Shown here piece by piece: positions 22,551 to 35,067 of a stretch of DNA of 64,000 nucleotides. The position numbers were made by a program, and so were the translations under genes. Within the stretch, counting starts at the first letter, position 1. Each line of letters begins with the position of its first letter. The notes under the pieces are model-generated. The model was not told the origin of the DNA. It ran no database searches and was given only the letters and a program-made list of their open reading frames with translations. Source of the DNA: Archegozetes longisetosus (taxonomy: Eukaryota > Arthropoda > Arachnida > Sarcoptiformes > Trhypochthoniidae); NCBI GenBank assembly GCA_018873245.2, contig JAEMBT020000009.1, positions 2,638,001 through 2,702,000 on the forward strand, in the 5' to 3' direction.

Positions 22551-23310
22551 GCACGACTTTGTTAGACCCGCGTGTTTTGATGCCATACCTCTCCTCAAAG
22601 CGAACACACATTAGGAAAATTGATGAAAATGTATGTCCCGAGCGCTGAAGCATTGCCTCAAGTAAAACACATAAGTGACAAAAATTTACCATAAATATAT
22701 GAATCTCATGTCAATACAATCAAAAACAAGGTTGAAAGCAAAAAGTTGTCATTAATTATAGACGATTCTTCAGATATGAACGGAAGGCCAGCTCTTAATA
22801 TTTTAATTTGTCTTTAATTCAGAAATGAATGACAAAAGAATTTTATTAATTAACACGACTACTATTGAGAATAATAAAAGTATAACTATTTTGACCAATT
22901 TATTAGGAGTTTTAGAAGAGTTTGATTTAACATTAGCTGATATTTTGGCGATTTGTAGCGATTCCGTCGAATACATGAAAAAGCTGTTTTCTAATGTTAA
23001 AACCAATTATAATTACAATTCGCTTCATATTATATATGTTTCACATTTGATACATAACTTAGTACTAAAATCATTAAAGTCGAAATTCTTCAGGGAAACA
23101 GTGGGATTGATTATAAAAATTAGTGCTATTTTTAAAACTTTAAATAAACTTTGCATTCAGTACGCTCGTCATATGAATAAATTCGAAATAAACACTAGAC
23201 TTATTCCAAAAGTGATCGAATCTAGATGGTGGTCAGTTCGGTCAGTGAGAAGATCAAGGAAATGTATGTTGATGAGGACTAGGGAGCACTGGCCACTATA
23301 CTCACTTTAA
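22551..23310 (+). pseudogene. hAT-like (DUF659) transposase relic
   Basis: Broken frames preserve recognisable hAT/DUF659 landmarks in order: H-D-F-V-R-P-A-C-F-D-A-I-P near 22,551-22,590, then R-K-I-D-E-N-V-C-P-E-R, then L-S-L-I-I-D-D-S-S-D-M-N-G-R-P-A-L-N-I (about 22,750-22,810; first catalytic Asp region), then C-S-D-S-V-E-Y-M-K-K (about 22,952), H-L-I-H-N-L and P-K-V-I-E-S-R-W-W-S. Stops and frameshifts separate the blocks; only 22,825-23,310 is open. Inactive remains of a hAT-superfamily element with no ends recognised. Confidence 0.7.
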
Positions 23311-23699
23311 GAAGTGATGATTAGTGGGTGTAAATACAAAAGAACACGGTTTACTTAAAAACTATTTTGAGTCACTGCTCGTACTTAATTATACTTACAA
23401 AGCGCTAGGACTCCCAGCGTAGCTATGTATTATATTTGTCACAGCTTACAATAGTCAAAAATTAGATTTTAGGCCGGAGTACCGGCGATAAACATGTAAT
23501 AAGGTATACAGTTAGTTTAATTACAATATGATTGATAGTATTTTATATCAAAACTTAGCCTTTCATTTTAAATTGTGTTTAAATATAGTTAATTTAGGTA
23601 ATTTATTAGTTCACAATTAGAGCTATTTTAGTGTTCAAACACCATATGTCGCTACTGAGTTTACCACAAGATAATAAATAATTTATGTTTTGGGACTTT

Positions 23700-26600
23700 C
23701 TCAGTTAAATTCATTTTAAAATATATTTATTGGTCTCATAAGTCTAATACTCATAAAGTCCATTAATTTCCATAGAAATGACGTGATATCTAACAAAATA
23801 GTCCACTTGAAAATCCTGTTCAACAAGTAGTTTTGTTACAGTATCATTATTGTTGCTTACTCTTATAAAATCCATATTGTATTTTAAACTTATTCACTTA
23901 CAGGCATTGATCCTTCATGTTTGATTTACATATCAGTAAAATATTAATTTCAAAGATAAAGTAATTGATTCATTGATAGCATTTGAAAATAATCATTAAG
24001 AGTACTTAATGTAAATTTAGTTCCTAATAGCAATTGTAATTTCATTGTTTTCATGTTATTCAATGATTATGTAGAGATAAAACTTGGAAATTCAACGACT
24101 GGTATGATTCAATGAACAAAAAGGTAAGAAATTTAAGTCTCATGATATTAACAGATAGCTTTTAGCTAATCTTATATAAAAATTGTTACTTTTATTAAAC
24201 AGCAACTTTTAAGGTTTTTATAGTAAAATGTTAGGCCTAGACATTAAATAACATCAAAATATATTCTAACTACTAAAAAGCATTTAACTACATGCTACTA
24301 CATTTCAAATAATATTTTAATACTTTTAGTAAATATATTATTTGAACTTTTTAAGATTTCTAAAGTGCGACATCATGTGAGGGATGGACTTGTTTGACCA
24401 CACCTTGCCGAAGTACCGGGAATATTGTTTCATCCGTCACTTGACGGCTTCCACAACGTACCGGAACTTAGTTACAAGGTATAATCGATTTGCCTGAGCA
24501 CAAGCTTATGAAGATTCAAATAGTACAATAAAGAATGTTCAAACGAGTTTTTATGCTTAAAAATACAAGGGTTTTATAATAATGTTCCGAAGGACATAGC
24601 TCGTGTCAGCCATCTTAGATTTCAAAAATCCTCTCAAATCTCGATTCTACTCTTCATTGCCTTTCGTTTGATGCCAAATTTGTCTTGGTTCATTCAGGGA
24701 AGGATCACTATTTGTTTTGGGTATTGTTCTTTGTTTATTATTGAAAACTGCTTAAGTGGCAAAAAATATTCTATCGTTTTAATAACTAGCTTAAAATTAG
24801 ATGTTATGCCAGAAAGATTGTTTTGTTTAATGTATGAGAAATTTGCCGAAGAAACTGTTTTTTGACAGGCTAAAAGGTTTATAGATTTTTATTTTGAAAA
24901 GTTACTTTATCCTTGTCTAATAATCTAAATATATTTCATCACATAATCTAATAGTTAAAATAAAAGTTAATTAAAATTTACTTCATTAGTTACGTTTGTA
25001 GTAGTCGATGTATTTAATATCAAGATATACGCGCATGCGTCATAAAACTATTAATTACTAATACTTGATATTAGATCTACCAGAATAACTTTAATTTTAC
25101 TCACGCTTTCTGAGATCTAGAATATACTTTAAATGCATTGCAAGTATAAGTACTTTATACTAGCAATGTCATTCAAATTAAATTTTACTTAAATTTTTTT
25201 GGAATTTAAAATTAAATAGATTTATTGATTATTAATATTTCACTCATTTTTCTGCTATCTTAACACATACAAAACTTTAAATAGATAATGAGTTTTGTAC
25301 GAGGTACCGAAAATTACCTTTTAGATGATAAATAATTGAAGTTTTAGACTTTTTCATACAAAATATATTCTAAAATAATATCGATCTCAAATTTAATACT
25401 CAAAGTCCATTTATTTCCATAGAGATTAAAGGATGTCAACCAAATACATCACATTTATCTAACATGATAATTCTGTTTAGCAAATGGTTTGTTATATTGG
25501 CATTAGTATCACCTACTATTATAAAATCCATATTGCAATTAAAGCTCATTCACTGACAGGTATTGAGTCTTAATATTTGATTTACTTATCGGTAAAAATT
25601 ATTTCGAAAGAAAAATTGATTTCTTAATAGCATTTAAGAATAATTATTAAGAGTGTTTAATGTAAATTTAATTCTTAATATCAATAGTAATTTCATTATT
25701 TTCTTCTTATTCAATGATATGTAGAAATAAAACTTGGAAATTCAACGACTGGTATGATTCAATAGACAAAAAGGTAGAAAATTTAAGTCTTATATGATAT
25801 TAACAGATAGCTTTTAGCTAATCTTATAAAAAATTGTTACTTGTATTAAACAATAACTTTTGAGATTATTTTATAGTGAAATGTTAAATCTAGACATTAA
25901 ATAACATCAAAAAATTATCTAACTACTAAAAAGCATTTAACTACATGCTATTTCATTTCAATTAAGAATATTTTAATACTTTTAGTAAATATATACTTGA
26001 ACTCAAAAAAGATTTGTAAATTGTTGATCCGTGCTGGTTTGCTAATAGTTTCAATGTGAGTTTTAGTTAGTAAAATTTAAGTTAGTTAGAAAAGATTTCT
26101 GTATTTTAAACTGGTACCGTTTGTGCAAAGTTTTTAAATTCTAATTTATATGCTTTCTACATCATAGTTAATATTTTCAATTTTAAACTTGAAAATTACC
26201 TATTGTATTGAAAACTACTAAAGTGCAAAATTTTGCTCTTTTTGAATGGTGGCCTAAAATTAGATATCCTCTAGGCAGAACTCCCATAGAAACCTGGCAT
26301 CCTCCTTTATTTATGCTTAACATTCGAGAAATTCTCTGAAGAAGCTTTTGGTAGGATGTAGGTTAGGTTAGTTATAGATTTATTGATTGGTGACACTTTA
26401 CTCATATAATGCTATATAAAACTTTCGGGTAGATACTGCCTTGTACGAAGCTTTGGAAATTGACTTTTAGTCTATAGATAATTTATGTTTTCAGACTTCA
26501 TAAATTGAAATCATACTAAAAAAATATTAATCGATCCTTTAAATTCAATATAAAAATATAAACATAAATTTCATTAATTTCCATAGAGAATTTTCTCGAA

Positions 26601-26900
26601 ACATCATTTACACCAAAACACATTTCCCTCAAAAGTTCTGTTTGACAAGTAGCTTTGCTATGTGAACATTAAAATGTTATGTACTTTCATAAAATCGATA
26701 TTTTATCTAAAACTTGTGTATTGACAGATATTGAGTAATCATCTTTGATTTTTATATTAATATAATTAACTTCAAAGATAGTCATTTAACTCAATGATTA
26801 TACTGCAAAATAATCAAATAGAACTGTTATGTGAAAATGATTTCAAATAGTAATAGATATTACTCTTACAGGCATTCAATGGTTAGAAGCAATAACTCTG
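23700..26900. repeat. Array of three diverged tandem units (about 1.65, 1.18 and 0.4+ kb)
   Basis: The same ordered landmarks recur: 'AGTCCATTTATTTCCATAGA' near 23,755, 25,403 and 26,573; 'ATAAAATCCATATT' near 23,866 and 25,521; an ACAG followed by '(G)NATTGA' near 23,905, 25,561 and 26,727; and a very well conserved 'AACTTGGAAATTCAACGACT' block at 24,082 and 25,730. Units are diverged and partly deleted. Protein-coding status is unclear. Confidence 0.7.
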
Positions 26901-26934
26901 ATTATTGGTGACGCATACAAATTATTGAAAACAG
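26872..26934 (+). other. Exon-like 63-nt segment in the third tandem unit
   Basis: Flanked by CTCTTACAG and GTAAAATATT. It reads as 20 open codons (I-Q-W-L-E-A-I-T-L-I-I-G-D-A-Y-K-L-L-K-T) with phase 1 on both sides. It occupies the slot where the first two units have a different exon-like block (W-K-F-N-D-W-Y-D-S). I do not recognise the family and could not build a full gene. Confidence 0.3.
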
Positions 26935-27627
26935 GTAAAATATTTGAGGTTTTGTTACTTAAAAAGACTTAACTACTTGTTAAATAAAAACTTTCATTTG
27001 ATGTATGAAAATGACTGGTCAATTTCATTAATATTCTATTTAAGTTCTTTAAATCTTTTGTATATCAATTTAGAAAGATGGACAAAGTGATGCTTTGTTC
27101 TCAATTGATAGACTGTTTTTTAAATTTCTAGTTATATATAAAAGTTTGATTTACTGGTTAGAAAATAAATTTTCATACTGATAAGAATATAGAAATGCAA
27201 AGAAATTTGTTTTGATGGAAAGAAAATAGACTGCAAAAATTTTTTAATAACTTGAAAATAAGTGATAACTCGGAGTATCGCAAAGAACATATTGATTAAT
27301 GGAGATTATGCGTACTCACATCACAATATTGCCGCGAAAATTCGCCTAACTAATAGTGTATCAACCTAAAATATCCCGCACAAAAGAAATTAATAATTTC
27401 AACTCATCTTAAATTGAACCTTTGATCACTCGCTATTTATATTAAGAAGTACTATAAATTTAATTTTTTTACAATTTAAAAAATTTTGATTTCTTTTCAA
27501 ACTTGCTTTACCTCATGTGTCCAATCAAGTGTTTGTATACGTTAGAAGTTTAAGTCATATGATCAGAATTTTTAAGGATTGTTTGATTACAATAGCTGTA
27601 GTTCTTACTGAATAGTAGAAGAATATA
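26935..27627. other. Intergenic, no gene seen
   Basis: AT-rich with no supported feature. Confidence 0.4.
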
Positions 27628-29402
27628 GGCTGGACTATAGCAAACGTGGACGAGTACGTTCCCAACATCGTAGACGCATAAATTTTACATCGTGGGACTC
27701 GTCTCGACCATACGGGTCTATTGAGAACATACTCGAGGTCATCTGAGGTCAACACGAAAATTGAACGTTTTTCGATTCAATAAGTCGAATTTCGATTCGA
27801 GCTTCATCTAACTAGCACAACAAACTGAAGACGAATCAGAAATATGTGACCTTAAGGTTACTTTCATGGTCATTTCCAGACCATTTTCTTCTAATTTCTT
27901 CAACGTGAACAAGTATGTTTTCGATGTAGACATAAATTATACATCATTGAAATCTTCCTGATCATACTAATCGAATAAGCTCATATTCTAGGCCATTCAA
28001 ATTCATTGGACTTTATTCATTTTTTCGAATAAGAATGTCGAATGTCGTGTTTGACTCTAGTACGGAGTGTATTTCAATTTAAAAAGTATAAGATTAATCG
28101 TTTGAAATGGTTACTAACATACAATAACTAGCAGACACTGGTTTAAATCTTCTTTCTGTTATATCATGTTAGTTCATAATAAGTAAGGCGTCCATAATTC
28201 GGGACATATAACCCTCTGATTCGAGAGGGAAAAAGGAATTGAAAAGATACAATTGGGGGCTTATTCGGGAAACTCAAATTAGTATTTTATTACAGAAAAA
28301 TTTTAGTTATAATCTAAAAATCGATTGAATTGTGTTACATTTAAGTGTTCAATAGTTTGTAAACTTTCATTTCGCTCTGACTTATCTACAAATTACTTTC
28401 AAACTAAATAAGACCTTTTATGTTGTTTGTAGATAAGTTAGCGGGAAGTCGAAGTTTGAAAAGTATTAATTTTTTCCATGTTACATGCTATATGTTGTTA
28501 TTTCCATCAGAAAATTGCAAAAACTCTAATGTAATGTCATAATATAGAAAGTTGTTTGTGCTGTGAAAACTTAAATTTTAGAAAACTCAGGCAATTTTTC
28601 TCAATTCGGAACTTATCCGGAAAATCGATACTTTCCCCTTGATTCAGCAAATTCGGGAAAATAAGGATGTCACCATAAGACTTCTTATTACTTGATACGC
28701 ACTCATAAATTGATTTCCTGCTGATTAAGTTTCAGGAGATGATTTGGGATTTCACGAAATATAGACGCTCTAATAATAAGACCTTTGGAGTCATACAATC
28801 ATCAAGCTATGGCTTGTTAGTTCATAAAAAGACATAGATTCAAGCGTTGTTTCTTATAAGTTTATCAAAGGGTTTTTGTTTAAATAGTTTTTTTAGAAAA
28901 ATACGAATTTAATCTGATATTTCAAACAATTAAACTTATACATTTTAAATTGAAATACACTTCGTACTAGAGTCAAACACAACATTCGACATTCTTATTC
29001 GAAAAAATGAATAGTCTAGTGAATTTGAATGACCTAGAATATGAGCTTATTCGATTAGTATGATCAGAAAGATTCCAAAGATGTATAATTTATGTCTACA
29101 TCGAAAACATACTCGTTCACGTTGAAGAAATTAGAAGAAAATGGTCTGGAAATGTCCATGAAAGTGACCTTAAGTTCACATATATTTTATTTGTCTTCAG
29201 TTTGCTACGTTCTATTTGTTAAATGCAGCTCGAATTGAAAATCGACTTATTGAATCGAAAAACGTCCATTTTCGTGTTGACCTGAGATGACCTCGAGTGT
29301 GTTCTCAATAGACTCGTATGGTCGAGACGAGTCCAACGATGTATAATTTATGCGTCTATGACGCTGAGAACATACTCGTCTACGTTTGCTATAGTCTAGC
29401 CA
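27628..29402. mobile_element. 1.8 kb foldback element with about 465-nt inverted arms
   Basis: The left arm (27,628-28,092) pairs with the right arm (28,935-29,402): for example GACTATAGCAAACGT and CGACTTATTGAATCGAAAAA blocks occur in mirror order. The spacer (28,093-28,934) has no ORF and contains several 'ATTCGGGA' motifs. The long arms suggest a foldback or large MITE-type DNA element. The ends are approximate. Confidence 0.75.
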
Positions 29403-29891
29403 AGTATTGCTTATACAATTATTTAAGAGTGCTGGTCTAGTGGCGAATGGTTCAGCGAAACATTATATAATAATTTCTTTGTGTTGAAACGCATTCAATT
29501 TGAGTCAAAAATCCGATTTCGGTTAGAGGCTTTGACATAATCCTTAATTAATACAACCACTAATGCATAAAGGGATGCAAGCGTATAATTTGATGATGTA
29601 TTAATATTTCAAATATTGCTAACGGAAAATTTAGGACTTAGGAGATTACTCAATAATTTAAAGTTCTTTTGAAATGAGAACAAATTATAAAACTAGTAAA
29701 TGTTATTTCTTTAATACGTATACCTTCAAAGTTAATTGAGTCTTAATTTGAAATTAGTTTTTAGCAAAAATATAATAATTTAGGCAGAATTCATGACCAT
29801 TTATCAAATAATTATACTAAGAAACAAAACCTAACAATTCGAAATAATTAATTTAAAACAATTGTGAGAATTGATTTTATTTTCAATTTTG
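29403..29891. other. Upstream of the ionotropic receptor, no gene seen
   Basis: AT-rich spacer. A TTG codon at 29,871 is in frame with the receptor ORF, but the first ATG is at 29,892. Confidence 0.4.
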
Positions 29892-32213
29892 ATGTCACTT
29901 AATTCTATTTCATTTTTTATAAATAGTGAATCGATTGAGATGAATTTTCAAAAAGATAATAATCAATGCGTTAATTTGAATTCAATCAATGACACGGTGT
30001 TTTGGCAATATAATTCAACTAATAACACTATAAGAGTATATTCACTTATGTGGCCACCAATTGTCACGTATGGAGAAGAATTGATAAAGTCAGGAAATAC
30101 TTCGGTACTTTACTATCAATATTGCGGACCAATAATAGTATTGCTTATGCATTTTGCGAATTACATCAAAACAAAGTAAGCATTGTTTTACCGGTTGGTA
30201 TAAACTTGAAACTGTAATAATAATATTTTTTCCAAAAAAGAGACTAAAAATAAGCATAGCAAAGTTATTGCAAGAATCAATAACGCCAGATAGCAATTTT
30301 AAAAATTAAGCGATTTAATGATTTTTCTATTATATAAATTTAATTGTCTAATAAGCTAGTCTGATTCAAGGTTAGGATAGATAAATAAAACAGTTAAAAG
30401 AGGTTGGGCATAAGTTATAACCTCGAAACATCTCAAAATTTCGCATAAACTCAATAGAAATTGAAAAAATTTTCACCGATTCAAACAAAAGTTAATTAAA
30501 AACTCTATGATCTATTAACTATAACAAACAAAAATTAATTATCAAACACAAGCTCTAGCATCGATTGATACGTCAACCCAAATTTCCTTCATCGATAAGG
30601 TACTGAACGTTAAGTATAATTTTCTCACTTTAGCTAACTTCAACTGAGGTTGAAGTCAATTATAATTAGTATAGATTAATCAAATCACAATCGTGAATCT
30701 CAAATGTAAACTAACGCTATTTTTATGATAGCTAGTATTTATGCTTGCTTGTAGTTCAAAAATTCTTCACTACATCAACGTTTAATGAAATTGTGACAGA
30801 ACGTGTTTAATTTACATTCAGTGTGCAATTTCTACCTGCTCCCAAGAGTGATGCTGAGTTTATTGGTCGAAACGAGATTGATCCGAGTAAAGGAGGCATA
30901 CATTTTCTTCCGTTTCCTTACTGCCCAACAACAGATCTGGAAGCAATTCGAATGATTTATAATCTAAGTCTATCACGATCTATTGGAACATTAGAGAGAT
31001 CAGCGATTTTCAGCTTTACTCAAAAAAGTTAGTCAATCAAATCTAAATTTGAATCATTGAAAAAACAAACTCCTTAACATGTGATAATATTTAATGCTCC
31101 TTGCATTACAATCTCTTTCCAGGAGAATGGTCTCTATTCACTCTGTTCGATTCATTCGATGTTGGAATTTATTATTCAATCTCCATATCTATTCTATCAA
31201 TTGCATTAATCTTGTGTGCAAAAAGGCGTTCGATCAACAGTATTGTGGAATATATTTGGGATTTGATATCTGTTATACTTTCGGATATAATTGCTCGCAG
31301 AGTAACCAGCAGTTTCACCAGAATATTCTTTGGAATTTGGCTTCTTACAAGCATTGTACTATTGTCTTGCTTTTCGGGTAGACTGTTTGATTTATTAGCT
31401 CGTAATGATCCGATCGATAAAATTGACTCATGGAATGACTTGTACGCTAAATCTCATTGGAAACAGTCGACAATAATAGCTTTTCAGCATTTCGAAATGT
31501 GTGACTTCATAGAAAATGATCCATCAGATATGGCTTTGGATTTCAGAAAAAGGTTTGAAGTGCATGATCCGCTTACAACTATAAATGATCATAAATTGAT
31601 TGAAAACTTGGTAAAGAAGAGTCGAGATAGCAATGCTGTCATTTCAATCGATAGTTTGTTCATTCATTATCTAAAAGTCAAATTTGAAATGAAAGCGATC
31701 TCTGATCTTTCTGAAGGATTTGATTATCATATATCGGAATCAGGTTTTGGAACTAAGCCTTACTTTCTGTGGTTAAACCCGTATCTCGATAAAACACTAA
31801 ATGTGAAAATGAACTATGTGTAAGCTTTGTGAATTGATCTTTTAAGAATCTAGAAAATGATGCAATTTTAAAATTTTTATAATAGAATCGTTCAATTAAC
31901 TGAGAGTGGAATATATGAATACGAACTAAGGAAATCACTCAAACCTAAGGGATATGGACCTGATATTAACACGAAAGTCGATGTGACTGCCTATGAATTC
32001 GGACCTTTGACTCTGAAGCAGCTAAGAGGAGCGTTCATTGTACTCTTTATCGGAAACTCAATTGCGTTTCTGGTATTACTGATCGAACAATTCACACATT
32101 CCTATTCGAATACTGTTCGTGATGTGATAACAGAAGTTTTGGCACATTCTCGTATAATATCGTATGTGCAGAGAATTTATTTGAATTTTCGTAATAACAG
32201 AGTTAATCCTTAA
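29892..32213 (+). CDS. Ionotropic-receptor-like chemoreceptor (504 aa)
   Basis: Variant ionotropic glutamate receptor, a ligand-gated cation channel used for chemosensation in arthropods. Exons 29892-30175, 30822-31027, 31123-31819 and 31886-32213 (introns 646, 95 and 66 nt) join in frame. Seen: S1 half of the ligand-binding domain (V-Y-S-L-M-W-P-P-I-V-T; C-G-P-I-I-V-L-L-M), M1 near 172-196 (F-T-L-F-D-S-F-D-V-G-I), M3 with S-S-F-T-R and W-L-L-T-S-I-V-L-L-S near 228-249, an S2 half, and M4 near 444-465. No amino-terminal domain, as is usual for divergent IRs. No signal peptide is visible, so the true start may be upstream in another exon. The glutamate-contact residues are not conserved. Single copy here. 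Confidence 0.8.
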
Positions 32214-34869
32214 ATACTTGTATTAAACAAAGACACTTTGAGATTTCTGTCTTGTCTAACTAGAATTGAATTAATTTTGAATGATTGCATAAAACGTTCT
32301 ATATTTATCTCTAGCAAGACAATTGTATTTAGAGCCTTCATATATATTTGTTTCTTTTCGGTGATTTAAAAATTTATTCCTAACGTGTATTAATTGAAAT
32401 AATGATGAGAAGCGTTTTGTTTTATCATAACTCTATGCGTGAAATAATTTGACTGAGCACCCTAAGTATCATGTTAATCTTAAAAAATTTTCTACACAAA
32501 ACTGATTCCAACACAATCATTTAAAACTTATATCGAGTTTATTATTAAACTTGAGTTTTATGCACAAGTTCACAAAGTATGTAAGCCAACTTAATTTCAA
32601 TAATTCCGATGTGACCATTCATTATTAAAATCTTATATTTCACTCAATATAAGCTAAATAGACTGACAGATCTTTTATCGTAGCTGGTAATTAACGCTTT
32701 ATAGATTATAAAATCTCAACCAATCAGTGAGAACAAATATAAGATTTTTATCCTATAATTTAACTGAACTGTTTTAGCACTTATTGTTCTACTAATGGAG
32801 TTATTGACTCATTCTTTAAAGCACATAAATATATGTGGATTAAATTTTTACACAAACAGAAATATCATAGGTCATTAAGTCGATTTGAATCGTATATATT
32901 TAGAAAGAATCTAATTTAATGCTGTAACCAATGAATAGGGTGAGAGTTCAAAAATTATCAATCAGAATTCAACTTCAATTAAGACATTTATTATTATAAT
33001 AAACATATATTTTAGACTGAATTGTTCACTGAATACTATTTGGAAACTATTTGCAGTCTATTTACAGAAGTTATAGAAAGTTCGTGTATTCTCATTTATT
33101 TAATTGTAATATATCTTTTGAATTGCCACAATAGAGTCAGCTCTTAAACATGAATTTCAGAAATATTTACTCATAGTTCTATTAAATCTCACAAACTATT
33201 TACTCGAAATACTCGAAAACTTGTTGAATTCAATTTAATTAATAATTTTTGAGCACTTATTTAACTTTTCGAACTTCTAAAGATTTAAATATAAAATTAA
33301 ACTTTTGTGTACTACTATTCACAAAATCAAACCTCAATTACCTATACATAAATTTGTTTAGCAAAAAATAAAGAACAGACACAAATCTTAACAAAACACT
33401 CAATTATAATAGCATACTATTACATAATAATATTTAATTTGCGAAGGTTTTAACAGACAAACACTATTCTCATCGAAAAGTTATGTTAAATCTTATAAGT
33501 TTGCATTTCAAGTATCTGTAACTCACATATCATTCATAACATTTAATCCACATAATAGATATAATACTAAGAATCTCAAAATTGATGCTTCATCATTCTA
33601 TTAAATTAAAGTTATAACTATTTTATTTAGAATTATGATTTTAATACATCATAATCCCTCAAAATATGCAAAGAGCAAATGATCACCAATTCATTAACAC
33701 ACAACTTATTTACAAAATGTCGTTGAGTTTGTAGCAACTATTTTATAGGCTTGGACATCGAGCGCCGCACGGAATGTGGTATTGAATAGTCCCCTTCTCT
33801 TCAGACATCACGCCACTTGGTTACTTTCTTTTGTGATACCTCAGGAACCTCAGTACTACTCCATACACTATTGATGAGCTCAGATTGGTTATAAAGAGAG
33901 AAGTTGAACATATCAGAATCGGATTTCGTAAGGGTGATAGACAATTTTCATATGAGACTTGCTTTTTGGTTACCACGGACAGAGGACACTGAAAATTTAA
34001 TTCATTAAATTTTTGTATTTTTATTGTGTTATACATCTTTAATTTTGTAGATATCCTTTAGCATTTTTATTTGTTTAAAACAATAAATGAAGCATCAATT
34101 TTTGGGACAGTGTAGTTGTGTTCTTTTAGTATAATTTTTATGTATAATTTCTTATAACTTTTTTTAAATCGAGTGTAAGTTTTTAAAATGTTTTTATAAT
34201 GAAATCAATGGAAAACACCCCAGACCTGGTTTTAACTTATTTAAAACTACATCTCGTATTTATTTTGGATATTGTTTTACTAATTTTCGTAAACGACATA
34301 TGAAAATAACAATCTATTATCTCAACAATTAGCAAAAAGTAAATTATATTAAGTAAATGATTGAGGGGATACTCAACGGTTACTTTTGGATATGAAACCG
34401 GTTGATTTGAAAAATTTTTGTTGACAAAATCCAATCATTCACACACTCAACTGCAAATTAAAGTAAAATCCAATACTAAGTTAAAAGTTATTACTTTTAC
34501 AACCAAGAAATAAGACTTTTGGAATCATATTCGAATTAATCAATATTTGAATATTCAGAAATTGTTTGGTATTTTTTGTGATTTAAACTGTTTCAGCGCC
34601 AGTTTTAACAGTATACGCAATTTTATTACACTATTTCAGCAAAAATACAGGAAACCGATGACTTCATGTTTTCATTGCGTAAATAATTTAAACATCTGTT
34701 TGCCAATAATTTGCCAGTTGTGGAATTGTTTTTCTCCAAAAAATTTCATAAAAGATTCTGTGGATCAGAAAGTTACTCATCGGAATTTATATAAATCGAT
34801 TAAATTTTCACGAGTACAAATATTGTAATAAAAGTTGAAAGTAGTCATTAATAACGTTAATTCAGAGAC
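32214..34869. other. 2.6 kb intergenic, no gene supported
   Basis: AT-rich. A 71-codon minus frame (34,036-33,821) with a hydrophobic, basic C-terminus is the only candidate; it has no recognised homology. Confidence 0.4.
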
Positions 34870-35067
34870 ATGAAATTTTAAGCTATTTTGTTATTCGCAA
34901 TAATTGCTTTCACGATTGCTGAAGGCGGTGAAGCCAAGGCACTTGTGTACAAACTAATGTGTCCTGGAATCTTTTATCTAGATGTTTGTTCACCAGCTCC
35001 GTGTCCTCCATGTCTGGATCCGTGTGGTTGCTGTTGTAACGGCTGTGGACTTAGCCCAGTTAAATAA
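34870..35067 (+). pseudogene. Secreted Cys-rich peptide gene with early stop codon
   Basis: From the ATG at 34,870 the frame reads M-K-F-stop (TAA at 34,879), then stays open for 61 codons: a hydrophobic signal-like stretch A-I-L-L-F-A-I-I-A-F-T-I-A, then a Cys array V-C-S-P-A-P-C-P-P-C-L-D-P-C-G-C-C-C-N-G-C and a stop at 35,065. The array matches the minus-strand gene at 21 kb. One base change (Leu codon to TAA) would explain the break. Either a young pseudogene or a gene whose real start is in another exon. Confidence 0.6.

Noticed and set aside
24668-24865. 65-codon plus frame in tandem unit 1
   Set aside because: The equivalent segment of unit 2 (26,190-26,350) is interrupted, and no start or family is recognised.
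29871-29891. Upstream TTG as start of the ionotropic receptor
   Set aside because: Non-ATG; the first in-frame ATG is 29,892. A missing upstream exon is more likely than a TTG start.
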